NCBI GenBank assembly: GCA_963665525.1
Contig: OY762280.1
Span: 4,402,001 to 4,466,000, forward strand
Source: UBA12077 sp963665525
GTDB taxonomy: Bacteria > Bacteroidota > Bacteroidia > Bacteroidales > UBA12077
DNA: 64,000 bases
Direction of reading: 5' to 3'
Below, in pieces: positions 41,839-50,039 of the stretch. The first letter of the stretch is position 1; every line of letters starts with the position of its first letter. A model generated the notes under the pieces. That model saw nothing but the letters and a program-made list of their open reading frames with translations. It made no database searches and was not told the origin of the DNA. The position numbers were made by a program, and so were the translations under genes.

Positions 41839-43740
41839 ATGAGCGATCAAATTAAACACGAGTGCGGTATAGCTTTAATCCGTTTGTTAAAACCATTAGA
41901 ATACTATCAATCAAAGTATGGATCATGGATGTATGGTTTGCAGAAGTTGTATCTTTTAATGGAAAAGCAACATAACCGCGGACAGGATGGAGCAGGCTTA
42001 GCAACCATGAAATTTGATTTAGCTCCAGGTAAAAAGTATATCAATCGTTTTCGTTCAAATGGTGAATCTCCTATAAAAGAAGTTTTTGCTGAGGTGAATA
42101 GTTTTCATCATGCTATTGAAGATAAAAATCCGGATTTATTAAATGATCCGATATGGGCAAAAGAAAATCTTCCCTCTGCTGCCGATGTTTATTTAGGTCA
42201 TTTGCGTTATGGGACTTTTGGGGGTGATGATATTGAATACGTTCAACCTTTGATGCGAGAAAATAACTGGAAATCAAGAAACCTGATGTTGGCGGGTAAT
42301 TTTAATATGACCAATGTCGATGAGCTTTTTAAAGTACTCATTGAGCTTGGTCAGCATCCTAAAGAATACTCGGATACTGTAACTGTATTGGAGAAAGTGG
42401 GGCATTTTTTGGATGAAGAAAACCAGTTGTTATTCAGGCAGCATAAAAATGATGGATTTACTAATAAGGAAATTTCAGACTTAATAGCTAAGGACTTAGA
42501 TGTTAAAAAGATATTAAGAGAGGCCAGTAGAGATTGGGATGGAGGTTATGCTATTGCAGGTGTTATAGGTCATGGAGATGCATTTGTAATGAGAGATCCA
42601 AATGGGATTCGGCCTGCTTATTATTATAAAGATGATGAAATTGTTGTTGTAGCTTCGGAGCGACCAGTTATTCAGACTGTTATGAATGTTGCAACTGAGA
42701 GTGTTCAGGAAGTAAAACCAGGAGAAGCTATTATTATTAAAAAAGATGGTAATATTAGCTTCGAGGAAATCAGATTACCACAAAAAAGAACTTCATGTTC
42801 TTTTGAACGAATATATTTTTCAAGAGGTAGCGATAAAGATATTTATCAGGAACGAAAACAATTAGGTCGTTTGCTTGTGCCTCAAATTATGAAAGCAATT
42901 GATCAGGATATTGAAAATACAGTATTTTCTTTTATTCCAAATACATCAGAAACAGCGTTTTATGGCATGGTTGATGAGTTGAAAAATTATCTTTTGGAAA
43001 AACAGAAAAAGGAGATTGTAGCTTTAGGCAATAAAGTGACTGCAAAGGATATAGACCAAATCATGTCGAAAAAAATCCGTGTTGAAAAAATTGCGATTAA
43101 AGATATTAAGCTAAGGACATTTATTGCACAGGATAAAGGGCGTAACGACATGGTTGGTCATGTTTATGATATTACCTATGGAACAGTTCGCGAGGGAGTT
43201 GATAATTTGGTTATTATTGATGACTCTATTGTAAGGGGAACAACTTTAAGAGAAAGTATCCTAAGAATTTTAGATCGATTAAAACCTAAAAAGATTGTAG
43301 TTGTGTCTTCTTCTCCACAGATAAGATATCCGGATTGTTATGGTATTGATATGGCTAAACTTGGCGATTTTGTTGCATTTAGAGCTGCTATCGATTTGCT
43401 TAAAGAATCTGGTAAAGAGAATGTAATTAATGATGTATATAAAAAGTCTAAGGCTCAGGAGAATCTGCCTAAAGAAGAAATTGTGAATTACGTAAAAGAA
43501 ATTTACAAGCAATTTACTCCTGAGGAGATTTCTGCAAAAATTTCAGAGCTTTTAACTTCCCGAGAAGTAAATGCTGAGGTAGAAATTGTTTTTCAGACTA
43601 TTGAGAATCTTCATGCTGCTTGTCCAAATGATACCGGAGATTGGTATTTTACTGGAAAATATCCAACGCCTGGAGGAAATAAAGTGGTGAATAAATCATT
43701 TATTAATTTTATTGAGGGCAAAAATCAGAGAGCATATTAG
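41839..43740 (+). CDS. Divergent amidophosphoribosyltransferase-like protein
   Basis: A 633-residue protein related to PurF but longer and divergent. The N-terminal class II glutaminase has its nucleophile at Cys9 (KHECGIALI), which implies removal of an eight-residue propeptide. MEKQHNRGQDGAGLATMK and GHLRYGTFGGDD follow. The phosphoribosyltransferase half keeps the PRPP loop VIIDDSIVRGTTLRESIL and FSRGSDKDIYQERKQLG. The pyrophosphate region reads SFIPNTSETAFYGM instead of the classical PVPDSG, and an extra helical insert precedes the PRPP loop. A second, classical PurF probably exists elsewhere. Whether this one makes phosphoribosylamine is uncertain. Confidence 0.8.
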   Translation: MSDQIKHECGIALIRLLKPLEYYQSKYGSWMYGLQKLYLLMEKQHNRGQDGAGLATMKFDLAPGKKYINRFRSNGESPIKEVFAEVNSFHHAIEDKNPDLLNDPIWAKENLPSAADVYLGHLRYGTFGGDDIEYVQPLMRENNWKSRNLMLAGNFNMTNVDELFKVLIELGQHPKEYSDTVTVLEKVGHFLDEENQLLFRQHKNDGFTNKEISDLIAKDLDVKKILREASRDWDGGYAIAGVIGHGDAFVMRDPNGIRPAYYYKDDEIVVVASERPVIQTVMNVATESVQEVKPGEAIIIKKDGNISFEEIRLPQKRTSCSFERIYFSRGSDKDIYQERKQLGRLLVPQIMKAIDQDIENTVFSFIPNTSETAFYGMVDELKNYLLEKQKKEIVALGNKVTAKDIDQIMSKKIRVEKIAIKDIKLRTFIAQDKGRNDMVGHVYDITYGTVREGVDNLVIIDDSIVRGTTLRESILRILDRLKPKKIVVVSSSPQIRYPDCYGIDMAKLGDFVAFRAAIDLLKESGKENVINDVYKKSKAQENLPKEEIVNYVKEIYKQFTPEEISAKISELLTSREVNAEVEIVFQTIENLHAACPNDTGDWYFTGKYPTPGGNKVVNKSFINFIEGKNQRAY

Positions 43741-43802
43741 CCAGAAGTATTTTGTTTAATCGTGTCTAAAATTTATGCAGCTTTTTTATAAAAGCTGGGT
43801 CT

Positions 43803-43822
43803 TTTGTATTGTATAATACAAA
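43803..43822. promoter_or_regulatory. Inverted repeat at the start of the second permease gene
   Basis: TTTGTATT (43803-43810), GTAT, AATACAAA (43815-43822), perfect 8-bp arms. It ends 6 nt before the ATG at 43829, covering the ribosome-binding region, so it could act as an operator or an RNA hairpin. Confidence 0.4.
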
Positions 43823-43828
43823 TTGATT

Positions 43829-46159
43829 ATGATTAAACATTATTTGTTAGTTACTATCCGAAATTTTAAAAGAAACCTTCTTTACTCGCTGATTAATATT
43901 ATTGGTTTAGTTTTAGGTATTGTTAGCGTCATCTTTGTTTTTGCATGGATATACGATGAAACCAGTTATGACAATTTTCATCCATATGTTAATCAAATGT
44001 ACAGAGTTGAGGCATTAATGCCTTTTGAGAAACCTACTTTATGGTCAAGCACTCAGGCACCGTTAGAAGAATCGCTAAAGGAAGATTTTAGTGAAATACT
44101 TTACAGTACTAAAATAAAATATTACTATAATCCTATTATTGAACTTCATAATGAACCAATTAATGAGTCAGGTTTTTATTTAGTTACTCCTGAATTTTTT
44201 AAGATTTTTGGTGTCAATACTATTTCAGCAAATCCCGAGAAGTTAATATCAGAACCATATAAAGTATTGATAAGTGAGTCAACATCTCATAAGTATTTTG
44301 GCGATGATAATCCAATTGGGAAAAATATTCAGGTAAATCAGAAATTTAATTATACGGTTAAAGGAGTATTTAAAGATTATCCCAAAAACTCTCATTTAGA
44401 AATAAATTTTATTGCTTCATTCGACAACTTAAATTTATCTGATGAAGATAAAACAGATTGGGGAAGATATAATTATGGAACATATATCGTTCTTAGACCA
44501 GAGGCAGATGTAGAGCTTTTTCGATCGAAGCTTAAGAATTATATGACAACAATCTATGAGTCTTCAACAGTCGAGTTATTATTGCAAAAGGTTAAAGATA
44601 TCCATCTTTATGCTAAATCGGGAACAGGTAATATTACTTACATATACATTTTTACTGTAATTGGCATCCTAATTTTGAGTATTGCATTTATCAATTTTAT
44701 TAATATTTCAACGGCCAAAGCTCTTGAACGAACTAAAGAAATTGCTATTCGGAAAACGCATGGTGCTACCAGGAAGTTATTAAGACAACAAATCTTTAGT
44801 GAATTATCTGTATTAGTTGGTATAGCATTAATGAGTTCAGTTATCATAGTAATTTTACTGATTCCATCTGTGAATAATATTTCAAACAAAGTATTTACGA
44901 TAGATAGCATTTTTAATGTTAAGCTCATCATATCAATCTTAGGGTTGATTATATTCTCTGTAATAATTTCAGCTTTTTATCCTGCAGTTTACTTGTCATC
45001 ATTTGACCCTGTTGTAATCATTAGTAATAAGAATAATGTTAAAAAAGGTAGTGTACTTAGAAAAGTGTTGGTAACATTACAGTTAACAATTTCTGTTATT
45101 TTAATAATTGGTGCTTTTATAATTCAAAGACAATTGAATTATATGCGCAATAAGAATTTGGGTTATAACAAGGAAAATATAATATATGTACACTTAAGTT
45201 CTAAAGCAAGTGATAAGTTTAAGGCAGTTGGAGAAAGTATTATGCAAATTGGAGGAGTTGATGCCATATCTTTTTCACATTCTCTTCCGGTTAATATGCG
45301 TAGATTTAATCATATCAGAAGATGGGATGGCCATATGAATACTAAAGAAGATGTGATGGTATATGAAATGTTTATTGATCAATATTTTCTTCCTATATAT
45401 AATTTGAAACTTAAATCAGGTAGAAATTTCAGAGAAGATGATAATGAATTTAAATTACTAATCAATCAGCAAGCTGCCGATCGAATGGGCTTGCAAAATC
45501 CGGTTGGTATAAGGATCTATAATAATGATTTAGTTTATGAAATAATTGGTGTTATAGAAGATTTCCATTTTAGACCACTGACAAAAGAAATTGAACCAAT
45601 GGTTCTTTATTATCAACCTGTTGATAAGGTAATTAATATAAAATTAGGATCAAGTAATATTATTTCATTAGCAAAAGAAATAGAAAAGAATGTAAAAAAG
45701 ATTCTACCAGAATATCCATATGAATTTGGTTTTGTAGATGAAGATATTGATATGCTATATCGAACTGAAATGCGAATAGGTAAGCTAGTAAATATTTTTA
45801 TGCTTATTGCCATATTTACGTCATGTATGGGAATTTTGGGTTTGTCAGCATTTATGGCAGAATCACGGACTAAAGAGATTGGTATTCGAAAAACACTTGG
45901 TTCATCGACATGGAGTATTGTTTATCTTATGATAAAAGAAATTGTTTTTTTATCAATTATTTCAAATATATTGGGAGGATTCATCGGATTTAAACTTCTT
46001 GAAGGTTGGTTAGAAGATTTTAAATACAGAATTTCTTTTGATGCAGCGTATTTTCTGATCGTATTCGGGATCTCGATTTTTATTACATTATTTACGGTAA
46101 GTTATTATGCCATAAAATCATCCAGGCTAAATCCTGCTGCAGTATTGAAAAATGAATAG
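43829..46159 (+). CDS. FtsX-like/MacB-type permease (second copy)
   Basis: A 776-residue paralogue of the permease at 31-33.4 kb. From ATG 43829 it begins MIKHYLLVTIRNFKRNLLYSL, like the other copy; a TTG at 43823 adds two residues and is not preferred. Two permease blocks carry EIAIRKTHGA and FMAESRTKEIGIRKTLGSS, and the C-terminus has the three terminal helices. No ATP-binding subunit is encoded nearby. It follows the PurF-like gene by 88 nt and is preceded by a perfect inverted repeat. It may share an ATPase with the other permease. Confidence 0.9.
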   Translation: MIKHYLLVTIRNFKRNLLYSLINIIGLVLGIVSVIFVFAWIYDETSYDNFHPYVNQMYRVEALMPFEKPTLWSSTQAPLEESLKEDFSEILYSTKIKYYYNPIIELHNEPINESGFYLVTPEFFKIFGVNTISANPEKLISEPYKVLISESTSHKYFGDDNPIGKNIQVNQKFNYTVKGVFKDYPKNSHLEINFIASFDNLNLSDEDKTDWGRYNYGTYIVLRPEADVELFRSKLKNYMTTIYESSTVELLLQKVKDIHLYAKSGTGNITYIYIFTVIGILILSIAFINFINISTAKALERTKEIAIRKTHGATRKLLRQQIFSELSVLVGIALMSSVIIVILLIPSVNNISNKVFTIDSIFNVKLIISILGLIIFSVIISAFYPAVYLSSFDPVVIISNKNNVKKGSVLRKVLVTLQLTISVILIIGAFIIQRQLNYMRNKNLGYNKENIIYVHLSSKASDKFKAVGESIMQIGGVDAISFSHSLPVNMRRFNHIRRWDGHMNTKEDVMVYEMFIDQYFLPIYNLKLKSGRNFREDDNEFKLLINQQAADRMGLQNPVGIRIYNNDLVYEIIGVIEDFHFRPLTKEIEPMVLYYQPVDKVINIKLGSSNIISLAKEIEKNVKKILPEYPYEFGFVDEDIDMLYRTEMRIGKLVNIFMLIAIFTSCMGILGLSAFMAESRTKEIGIRKTLGSSTWSIVYLMIKEIVFLSIISNILGGFIGFKLLEGWLEDFKYRISFDAAYFLIVFGISIFITLFTVSYYAIKSSRLNPAAVLKNE

Positions 46160-46173
46160 TATAGAATGGAAAT

Positions 46174-46204
46174 AAAAAAACACAGATTTAATCTGTGTTT
46201 TTTT
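46174..46204. terminator. Bidirectional terminator between permease and glsB-like gene
   Basis: A perfect 15-bp inverted repeat: AAAAAAACACAGATT (46174-46188), T, AATCTGTGTTTTTTT (46190-46204). It separates convergent genes. Confidence 0.92.
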
Positions 46205-46209
46205 GTGAG

Positions 46210-47157
46210 TTATTTTCTTCTTTTAAATACTTTTAATAATCTATTTCTTATATAGCTTTCAATATGCCTTTCTTTTTTAGCAGGGAAGATATCATTGATG
46301 GTAATTATAATTCCCGATTCTTCAACTCCTCCAAATGCTTCGTTAATAGCTGTTCCAAAGAATTTCATGGTTGGAGAAAGATTCATGTAAGCATTAATTA
46401 ATGGAGGAATGTTTAAGCCAAGATGGCGAACGTTTTTTTGCAAGATTTTATAATTTTCCTTGTAGTTTTTCCCTTTAAATAAAGCATTCATTTTATCATT
46501 ATCAATACCTAGTTCAAGAGGAATTCTTGGGGTTACCATGTTTTTTTCATCAGGGAACTGAGTTTTAAGGAAATATAATATCATATTTCTTGCATCCTGA
46601 TTAAAATGTGGGTACATCGTAACTTTTCCAAAGAAGTGATGAATCTGTGGATTTTCAACAATAAGAGCTCCAAGTCCATCCCATAAATTGTCCAACGCAA
46701 AAAGAGCTTTCTTACCGGCTTCTCTTGACTGATATTTAGGCTGAATAAAAGATCTGCCAAGTTCAATCATGTAAGGCAAATATTCCTTATTAAAATCTTC
46801 TGAAAAAGAAAATAGTTTAGATGTAGCTAAATTATTTGCATCACTATTTTTATCACAAACATGAAAACGGTATCCTCCAGAGATTTCTTTATCATCCGGG
46901 TTCCATGTGATTAATTGCTCGTAAGGCTCTTCTTGAGTATCAAACTTGTCAATATCAATATTTTTACCAGTTCCGCCTCCTGCATTTCTAAAAGTAAGTT
47001 CTCTTAAGCGTCCTACTTCTCTCATGGTGTTTGGTGAATTATGGTGGTTTATAATATATAATTCATTTCCACCATTATTGGTTTTTCTTAGAAATCTTTC
47101 TTGCGTTAGTTCCTTTTCAATCAAATTAATGTCAACAGCTTCGATAACTTCTTTCAT
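46210..47157 (-). CDS. glsB: GlsB-like amino-acid N-acyltransferase
   Basis: A 315-residue acyltransferase of the COG3176 (OlsB/hemolysin-like) group with a GNAT fold. VGRLRELTFRNAGGGTGK and ELGRSFIQPKYQSREAGKKALFALDNLWDGLG are characteristic (key GRSFIQPKYQ). In Bacteroides thetaiotaomicron the corresponding N-acyltransferase starts glycine-lipid synthesis. Assignment rests on family and on the adjacent PlsC-type gene; the amino acid used could be glycine, serine-glycine or ornithine. It follows glsA-like by 46 nt on the same strand. Confidence 0.75.
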   Translation of the reverse strand: MKEVIEAVDINLIEKELTQERFLRKTNNGGNELYIINHHNSPNTMREVGRLRELTFRNAGGGTGKNIDIDKFDTQEEPYEQLITWNPDDKEISGGYRFHVCDKNSDANNLATSKLFSFSEDFNKEYLPYMIELGRSFIQPKYQSREAGKKALFALDNLWDGLGALIVENPQIHHFFGKVTMYPHFNQDARNMILYFLKTQFPDEKNMVTPRIPLELGIDNDKMNALFKGKNYKENYKILQKNVRHLGLNIPPLINAYMNLSPTMKFFGTAINEAFGGVEESGIIITINDIFPAKKERHIESYIRNRLLKVFKRRK

Positions 47158-47203
47158 TGTCGTAATTGGTGATTTAGAAATGTAAATTTAATGTTTTATT
47201 TTA

Positions 47204-48031
47204 CTAATTAAAAGGTTCTGAATTGCCTTTTGAAAGAGTATAAATATAATTCTTTACTTTTTTTGCCCAGTTTTTATAATTTAATGATTTATCGAAAGTT
47301 GTATGTGGAATAGGGTTTCCAATAGTTAATGTAATGTTTTTATTTTTTTGCTTAAAAACTTCATCTACAAGGTAAAACATTTCTAGATTAGTTTTTATTC
47401 CTAATCGACCTCTAAAATTTGATAGATTATAGAAAAAATTTGAATTACGACCTGAAATGTGAACAGGAACAATATCTCTTTTGTGTTCAATAGCTTTGCT
47501 TATAAAGCTCTTTTTCCATTCAAGGTCAACAATTTCGCCCTTAATTTTTCTTGAACACAGTCCGGCAGGAAAATTAAGTACTTGTTGATCGGATTTATAT
47601 GCCTCTTCAATTTTGCGGGCATACTGCATTGATTGTTTGCCATGCTTATTAACAGGAATAAATATCGAATCAAAATTCTTTAGGTTCATTAATATATCAT
47701 TTACTAAAAACTGTACATGAGGATTCTTTTGACCTATTACATGAGCAAATACAATTCCATCCAGACCTCCCAAGGGGTGATTTGCTACAAAAATATGTCT
47801 GCCATCTGTTGGAATGTTTTCTTCTCCTATTACATTTATGTTTAAATCAAAATGATCAATAATACCTTTTGCATAATCAAGTCCATACAAATGATTAATC
47901 TTTTGCATGATTTCGTTCACTTCTTTTTGATGAATAATCCGTTCAATATATTTGAAAACAAAACCAGGAATTAGCTTGGCTAGTTTGGGGCTCTTTTGTT
48001 TAAATACTTCTCTTACATTAATCTTTTCCAT
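47204..48031 (-). CDS. glsA: GlsA-like PlsC-family O-acyltransferase
   Basis: A 275-residue lysolipid acyltransferase. The catalytic motif is FVANHPLGGLDG (His85, Asp91; one residue more than the standard NHx4D), as in OlsA/GlsA-like enzymes. LNFPAGLCSRKIKG is the second conserved block. In Bacteroides, GlsA adds an ester-linked fatty acid to the N-acyl-glycine made by GlsB. Here it is the first gene of the two-gene operon, directly before the dcw cluster but transcribed away from it. Confidence 0.75.
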   Translation of the reverse strand: MEKINVREVFKQKSPKLAKLIPGFVFKYIERIIHQKEVNEIMQKINHLYGLDYAKGIIDHFDLNINVIGEENIPTDGRHIFVANHPLGGLDGIVFAHVIGQKNPHVQFLVNDILMNLKNFDSIFIPVNKHGKQSMQYARKIEEAYKSDQQVLNFPAGLCSRKIKGEIVDLEWKKSFISKAIEHKRDIVPVHISGRNSNFFYNLSNFRGRLGIKTNLEMFYLVDEVFKQKNKNITLTIGNPIPHTTFDKSLNYKNWAKKVKNYIYTLSKGNSEPFN

Positions 48032-48051
48032 TCTGGTAAAATATTTTGCAT

Positions 48052-48059
48052 CAAAATTA
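48052..48059 (-). promoter_or_regulatory. -7 element for the glsA-glsB operon
   Basis: TAATTTTG on the minus strand, 21 nt before the ATG at 48031. The -33 site is not clear. Confidence 0.4.
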
Positions 48060-48142
48060 AAACAATATTTTTAATGAAAGTTGTCGACTCTAAACTTAAA
48101 ATAATCAAATATTTAATATTAATTTTTTATTGTTTTATGTGG

Positions 48143-48157
48143 CAGTTTATCAAACTG
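48143..48157. repeat. Short inverted repeat in the dcw upstream region
   Basis: CAGTTT-ATC-AAACTG (48143-48157), perfect over 6 bp, about 140 nt before mraZ. Possible operator; no T run. Confidence 0.3.
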
Positions 48158-48224
48158 TTACAAGAGTAGATGTGCGTTTACATGACTTTCCCTTTTAAAC
48201 AATTGAGTAAAAGTTATTAACAAA

Positions 48225-48260
48225 GTGGTAAAAAATGGAGGAAAGTGGTAAATTGTGGTA
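48225..48260 (+). promoter_or_regulatory. MraZ operator (four TGG boxes at 10-bp spacing)
   Basis: TGG at 48226, 48236, 48246 and 48256, exactly 10 bp apart. Three are GTGGTA and one is ATGGAG. Tandem TGG(G) boxes with 10-bp period upstream of mraZ are the known MraZ target in other bacteria. They sit about 40-75 nt before the mraZ ATG, overlapping the likely promoter. Confidence 0.7.
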
Positions 48261-48299
48261 GAATTTTGTATATTTTTACAAGTTAAAGGGAGAAACTGA

Positions 48300-48767
48300 A
48301 TGACAACATTTATAGGCGATTATAACTGTAAAGTGGATGAAAAGGGTAGAGTAACCTTTCCGTCAGCGCTTAAGAAGCAGATGAGTTCTGCTTCAGAGGC
48401 TCGCTTTGTTGTCAAAAAAGATATCTTCGAACAATGTCTGGTTTTGTTTCCTATCGAAGAATGGGAAAGGCAAAATAAGATTATTCGAAGCAAAATTAAT
48501 CCTTATAATAAGGATCACAACAAGTTCTTGAGAAACTTTTACAGAGGATCGGCAGAAATTGTTCTCGATAGCAATAATCGAATGCTTATCCCAAAACGAT
48601 TATTAGATCTTGCAAATATTTCTAAGGAGGCTATTTTGGCAGGTCAGGATGGGAAAATAGAAATATGGTCTAAACAATCGTATGAGTTGTCAGAAGAAAG
48701 TTACGATGATTTTTCAGCTTTAGCTGAAAAAATTATGGGTGGAGATTTGAATCTGGAAAATGATTAA
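48300..48767 (+). CDS. mraZ: Division/cell wall cluster transcriptional regulator MraZ
   Basis: A 155-residue protein with two SpoVT/AbrB-like domains, usually the first gene of dcw. The two conserved blocks are CKVDEKGRVTFPSALKKQM and ELVLDSNNRMLIPKRLLDLA (here EIVLDSNNRMLIPKRLL). MraZ binds upstream of its own gene and represses the cluster. The upstream region contains four TGG boxes at 10-bp steps that fit autoregulation. rsmH follows after 3 nt. Confidence 0.95.
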   Translation: MTTFIGDYNCKVDEKGRVTFPSALKKQMSSASEARFVVKKDIFEQCLVLFPIEEWERQNKIIRSKINPYNKDHNKFLRNFYRGSAEIVLDSNNRMLIPKRLLDLANISKEAILAGQDGKIEIWSKQSYELSEESYDDFSALAEKIMGGDLNLEND

Positions 48768-48770
48768 CAA

Positions 48771-49667
48771 ATGGAATATCATGTACCAGCCTTGCTTAAA
48801 GAAAGTATTGATGGCTTGCAGATTAGGTCAAATGGGATTTATGTCGATGTAACTTTTGGTGGAGGGGGTCATTCTCGCGAAATCATAAAACATTTAGATA
48901 AAGGAAAACTGGTAGCATTTGATCAGGATGATGATGCATTGCCAAACCTGATTAATGATAATCGGTTTGTTTTTGTCAATCATAATTTCAGGTTCTTAAA
49001 GAATTTCCTGAAATACCATCAAATTGAAAAAGTAGATGGTTTGTTAGCTGATTTAGGAGTTTCTTCTCATCATTTTGATGATCCGGAAAGAGGATTTTCA
49101 TTTCGTCATGATGGAGCTTTGGATATGAGAATGAATCAAAGTGCTAAAGTTTCTGCAACAGATGTTGTAAATGAATATGGTGAAGAAAAATTAGCTAAGA
49201 TTTTCTGGGAGTATGGTGAGTTAAAGAATAGTAGAAAATTAGCTAAAGCGATCACTGTTCAACGATCTGAAAAGAAAATAGAAACCATTAGTGAATTTAC
49301 CGATGTATTAATGCCATACTTGCCGAAACACTCAGAGCATAAGTTTTTGGCAAAAGTATTTCAGGCATTACGCATTGAAGTTAATCGCGAGATGGAGTTT
49401 TTGAAAGATATGCTATTACAAACTATTGATGTGATTAAGCCGGGAGGTAGATTGGTTGTAATTACATATCATTCATTAGAAGATCGAATTGTTAAAAATT
49501 TTATTAAAAACGGACAATTTGAAGGTGCTGTAGAGAAAGATTTCTTTGGAAATCTGAAAGTTCCGTTTAAGGCGGTAAATCGAAAAGTTATTATTCCTAC
49601 GGATGAGGAAATAAAAATAAATAATAGGGCTCGAAGTGCAAAACTGAGAATTGCAGAAAGAATATGA
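48771..49667 (+). CDS. rsmH: 16S rRNA m4C1402 methyltransferase
   Basis: RsmH (MraW) N4-methylates C1402 of 16S rRNA using SAM. The 298-residue product has the SAM motif VDVTFGGGGHSREI, LLADLGVSSHHFDDPERGFSF, the insertion helical domain and the C-terminal KPGGRLVVITYHSLEDRIVK. Length is normal. Its stop overlaps the ftsL start as ATGA, so translation is coupled. Confidence 0.96.
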   Translation: MEYHVPALLKESIDGLQIRSNGIYVDVTFGGGGHSREIIKHLDKGKLVAFDQDDDALPNLINDNRFVFVNHNFRFLKNFLKYHQIEKVDGLLADLGVSSHHFDDPERGFSFRHDGALDMRMNQSAKVSATDVVNEYGEEKLAKIFWEYGELKNSRKLAKAITVQRSEKKIETISEFTDVLMPYLPKHSEHKFLAKVFQALRIEVNREMEFLKDMLLQTIDVIKPGGRLVVITYHSLEDRIVKNFIKNGQFEGAVEKDFFGNLKVPFKAVNRKVIIPTDEEIKINNRARSAKLRIAERI

Positions 49668-50032
49668 AAGAGAATATAGAGTTCATAGAAGAAAAACAAG
49701 AACGAAAAGAACATCGTTTTGGTTCGATTAAGGAACTGCTCGATGGTTCTTTAATTGCTAATGATTTTATTGTTAGGCAGTTGCCGTACATTGTTTTTCT
49801 TGTAATATTGGCTTTCATCTATATTGCAAACAGGTATCATGCCGAAAAAGTGATTCGAACCAGTATAGAGTTTACTAAAGAAATTAATGAGTTGCGTGCC
49901 GAAGCTATCACAACATCTTCTGAGTTGATGTTTATAAGCAAGCAATCGGAAGTAGCAAAGCTGGTTGAAAAAAGAGGGCTTGGATTAAAAGAATCGGTTG
50001 AGCCGCCAAGAAAAATTGTAATTGAAGATTAA
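49664..50032 (+). CDS. ftsL: FtsL-like cell division protein
   Basis: A 122-residue bitopic membrane protein in the position of ftsL. A cytoplasmic N-terminus of ~40 residues precedes one transmembrane helix (LPYIVFLVILAFIYIAN). A periplasmic coiled coil with heptad-like Leu/Ile (VIRTSIEFTKEINELRAEAI) follows. Sequence is unlike proteobacterial FtsL but matches the Bacteroidetes FtsL type. It should join FtsQ and the FtsW-FtsI complex at the septum. It overlaps rsmH by 4 bp and precedes ftsI by 7 nt. Confidence 0.85.
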   Translation: MKENIEFIEEKQERKEHRFGSIKELLDGSLIANDFIVRQLPYIVFLVILAFIYIANRYHAEKVIRTSIEFTKEINELRAEAITTSSELMFISKQSEVAKLVEKRGLGLKESVEPPRKIVIED

Positions 50033-50039
50033 ATAAGAT

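Noticed and set aside
43779..43796. AGCTTTT hairpin after the PurF-like gene
   Set aside because: Short AT-rich stem with no T run after it on the plus strand; not strong enough to call a terminator.
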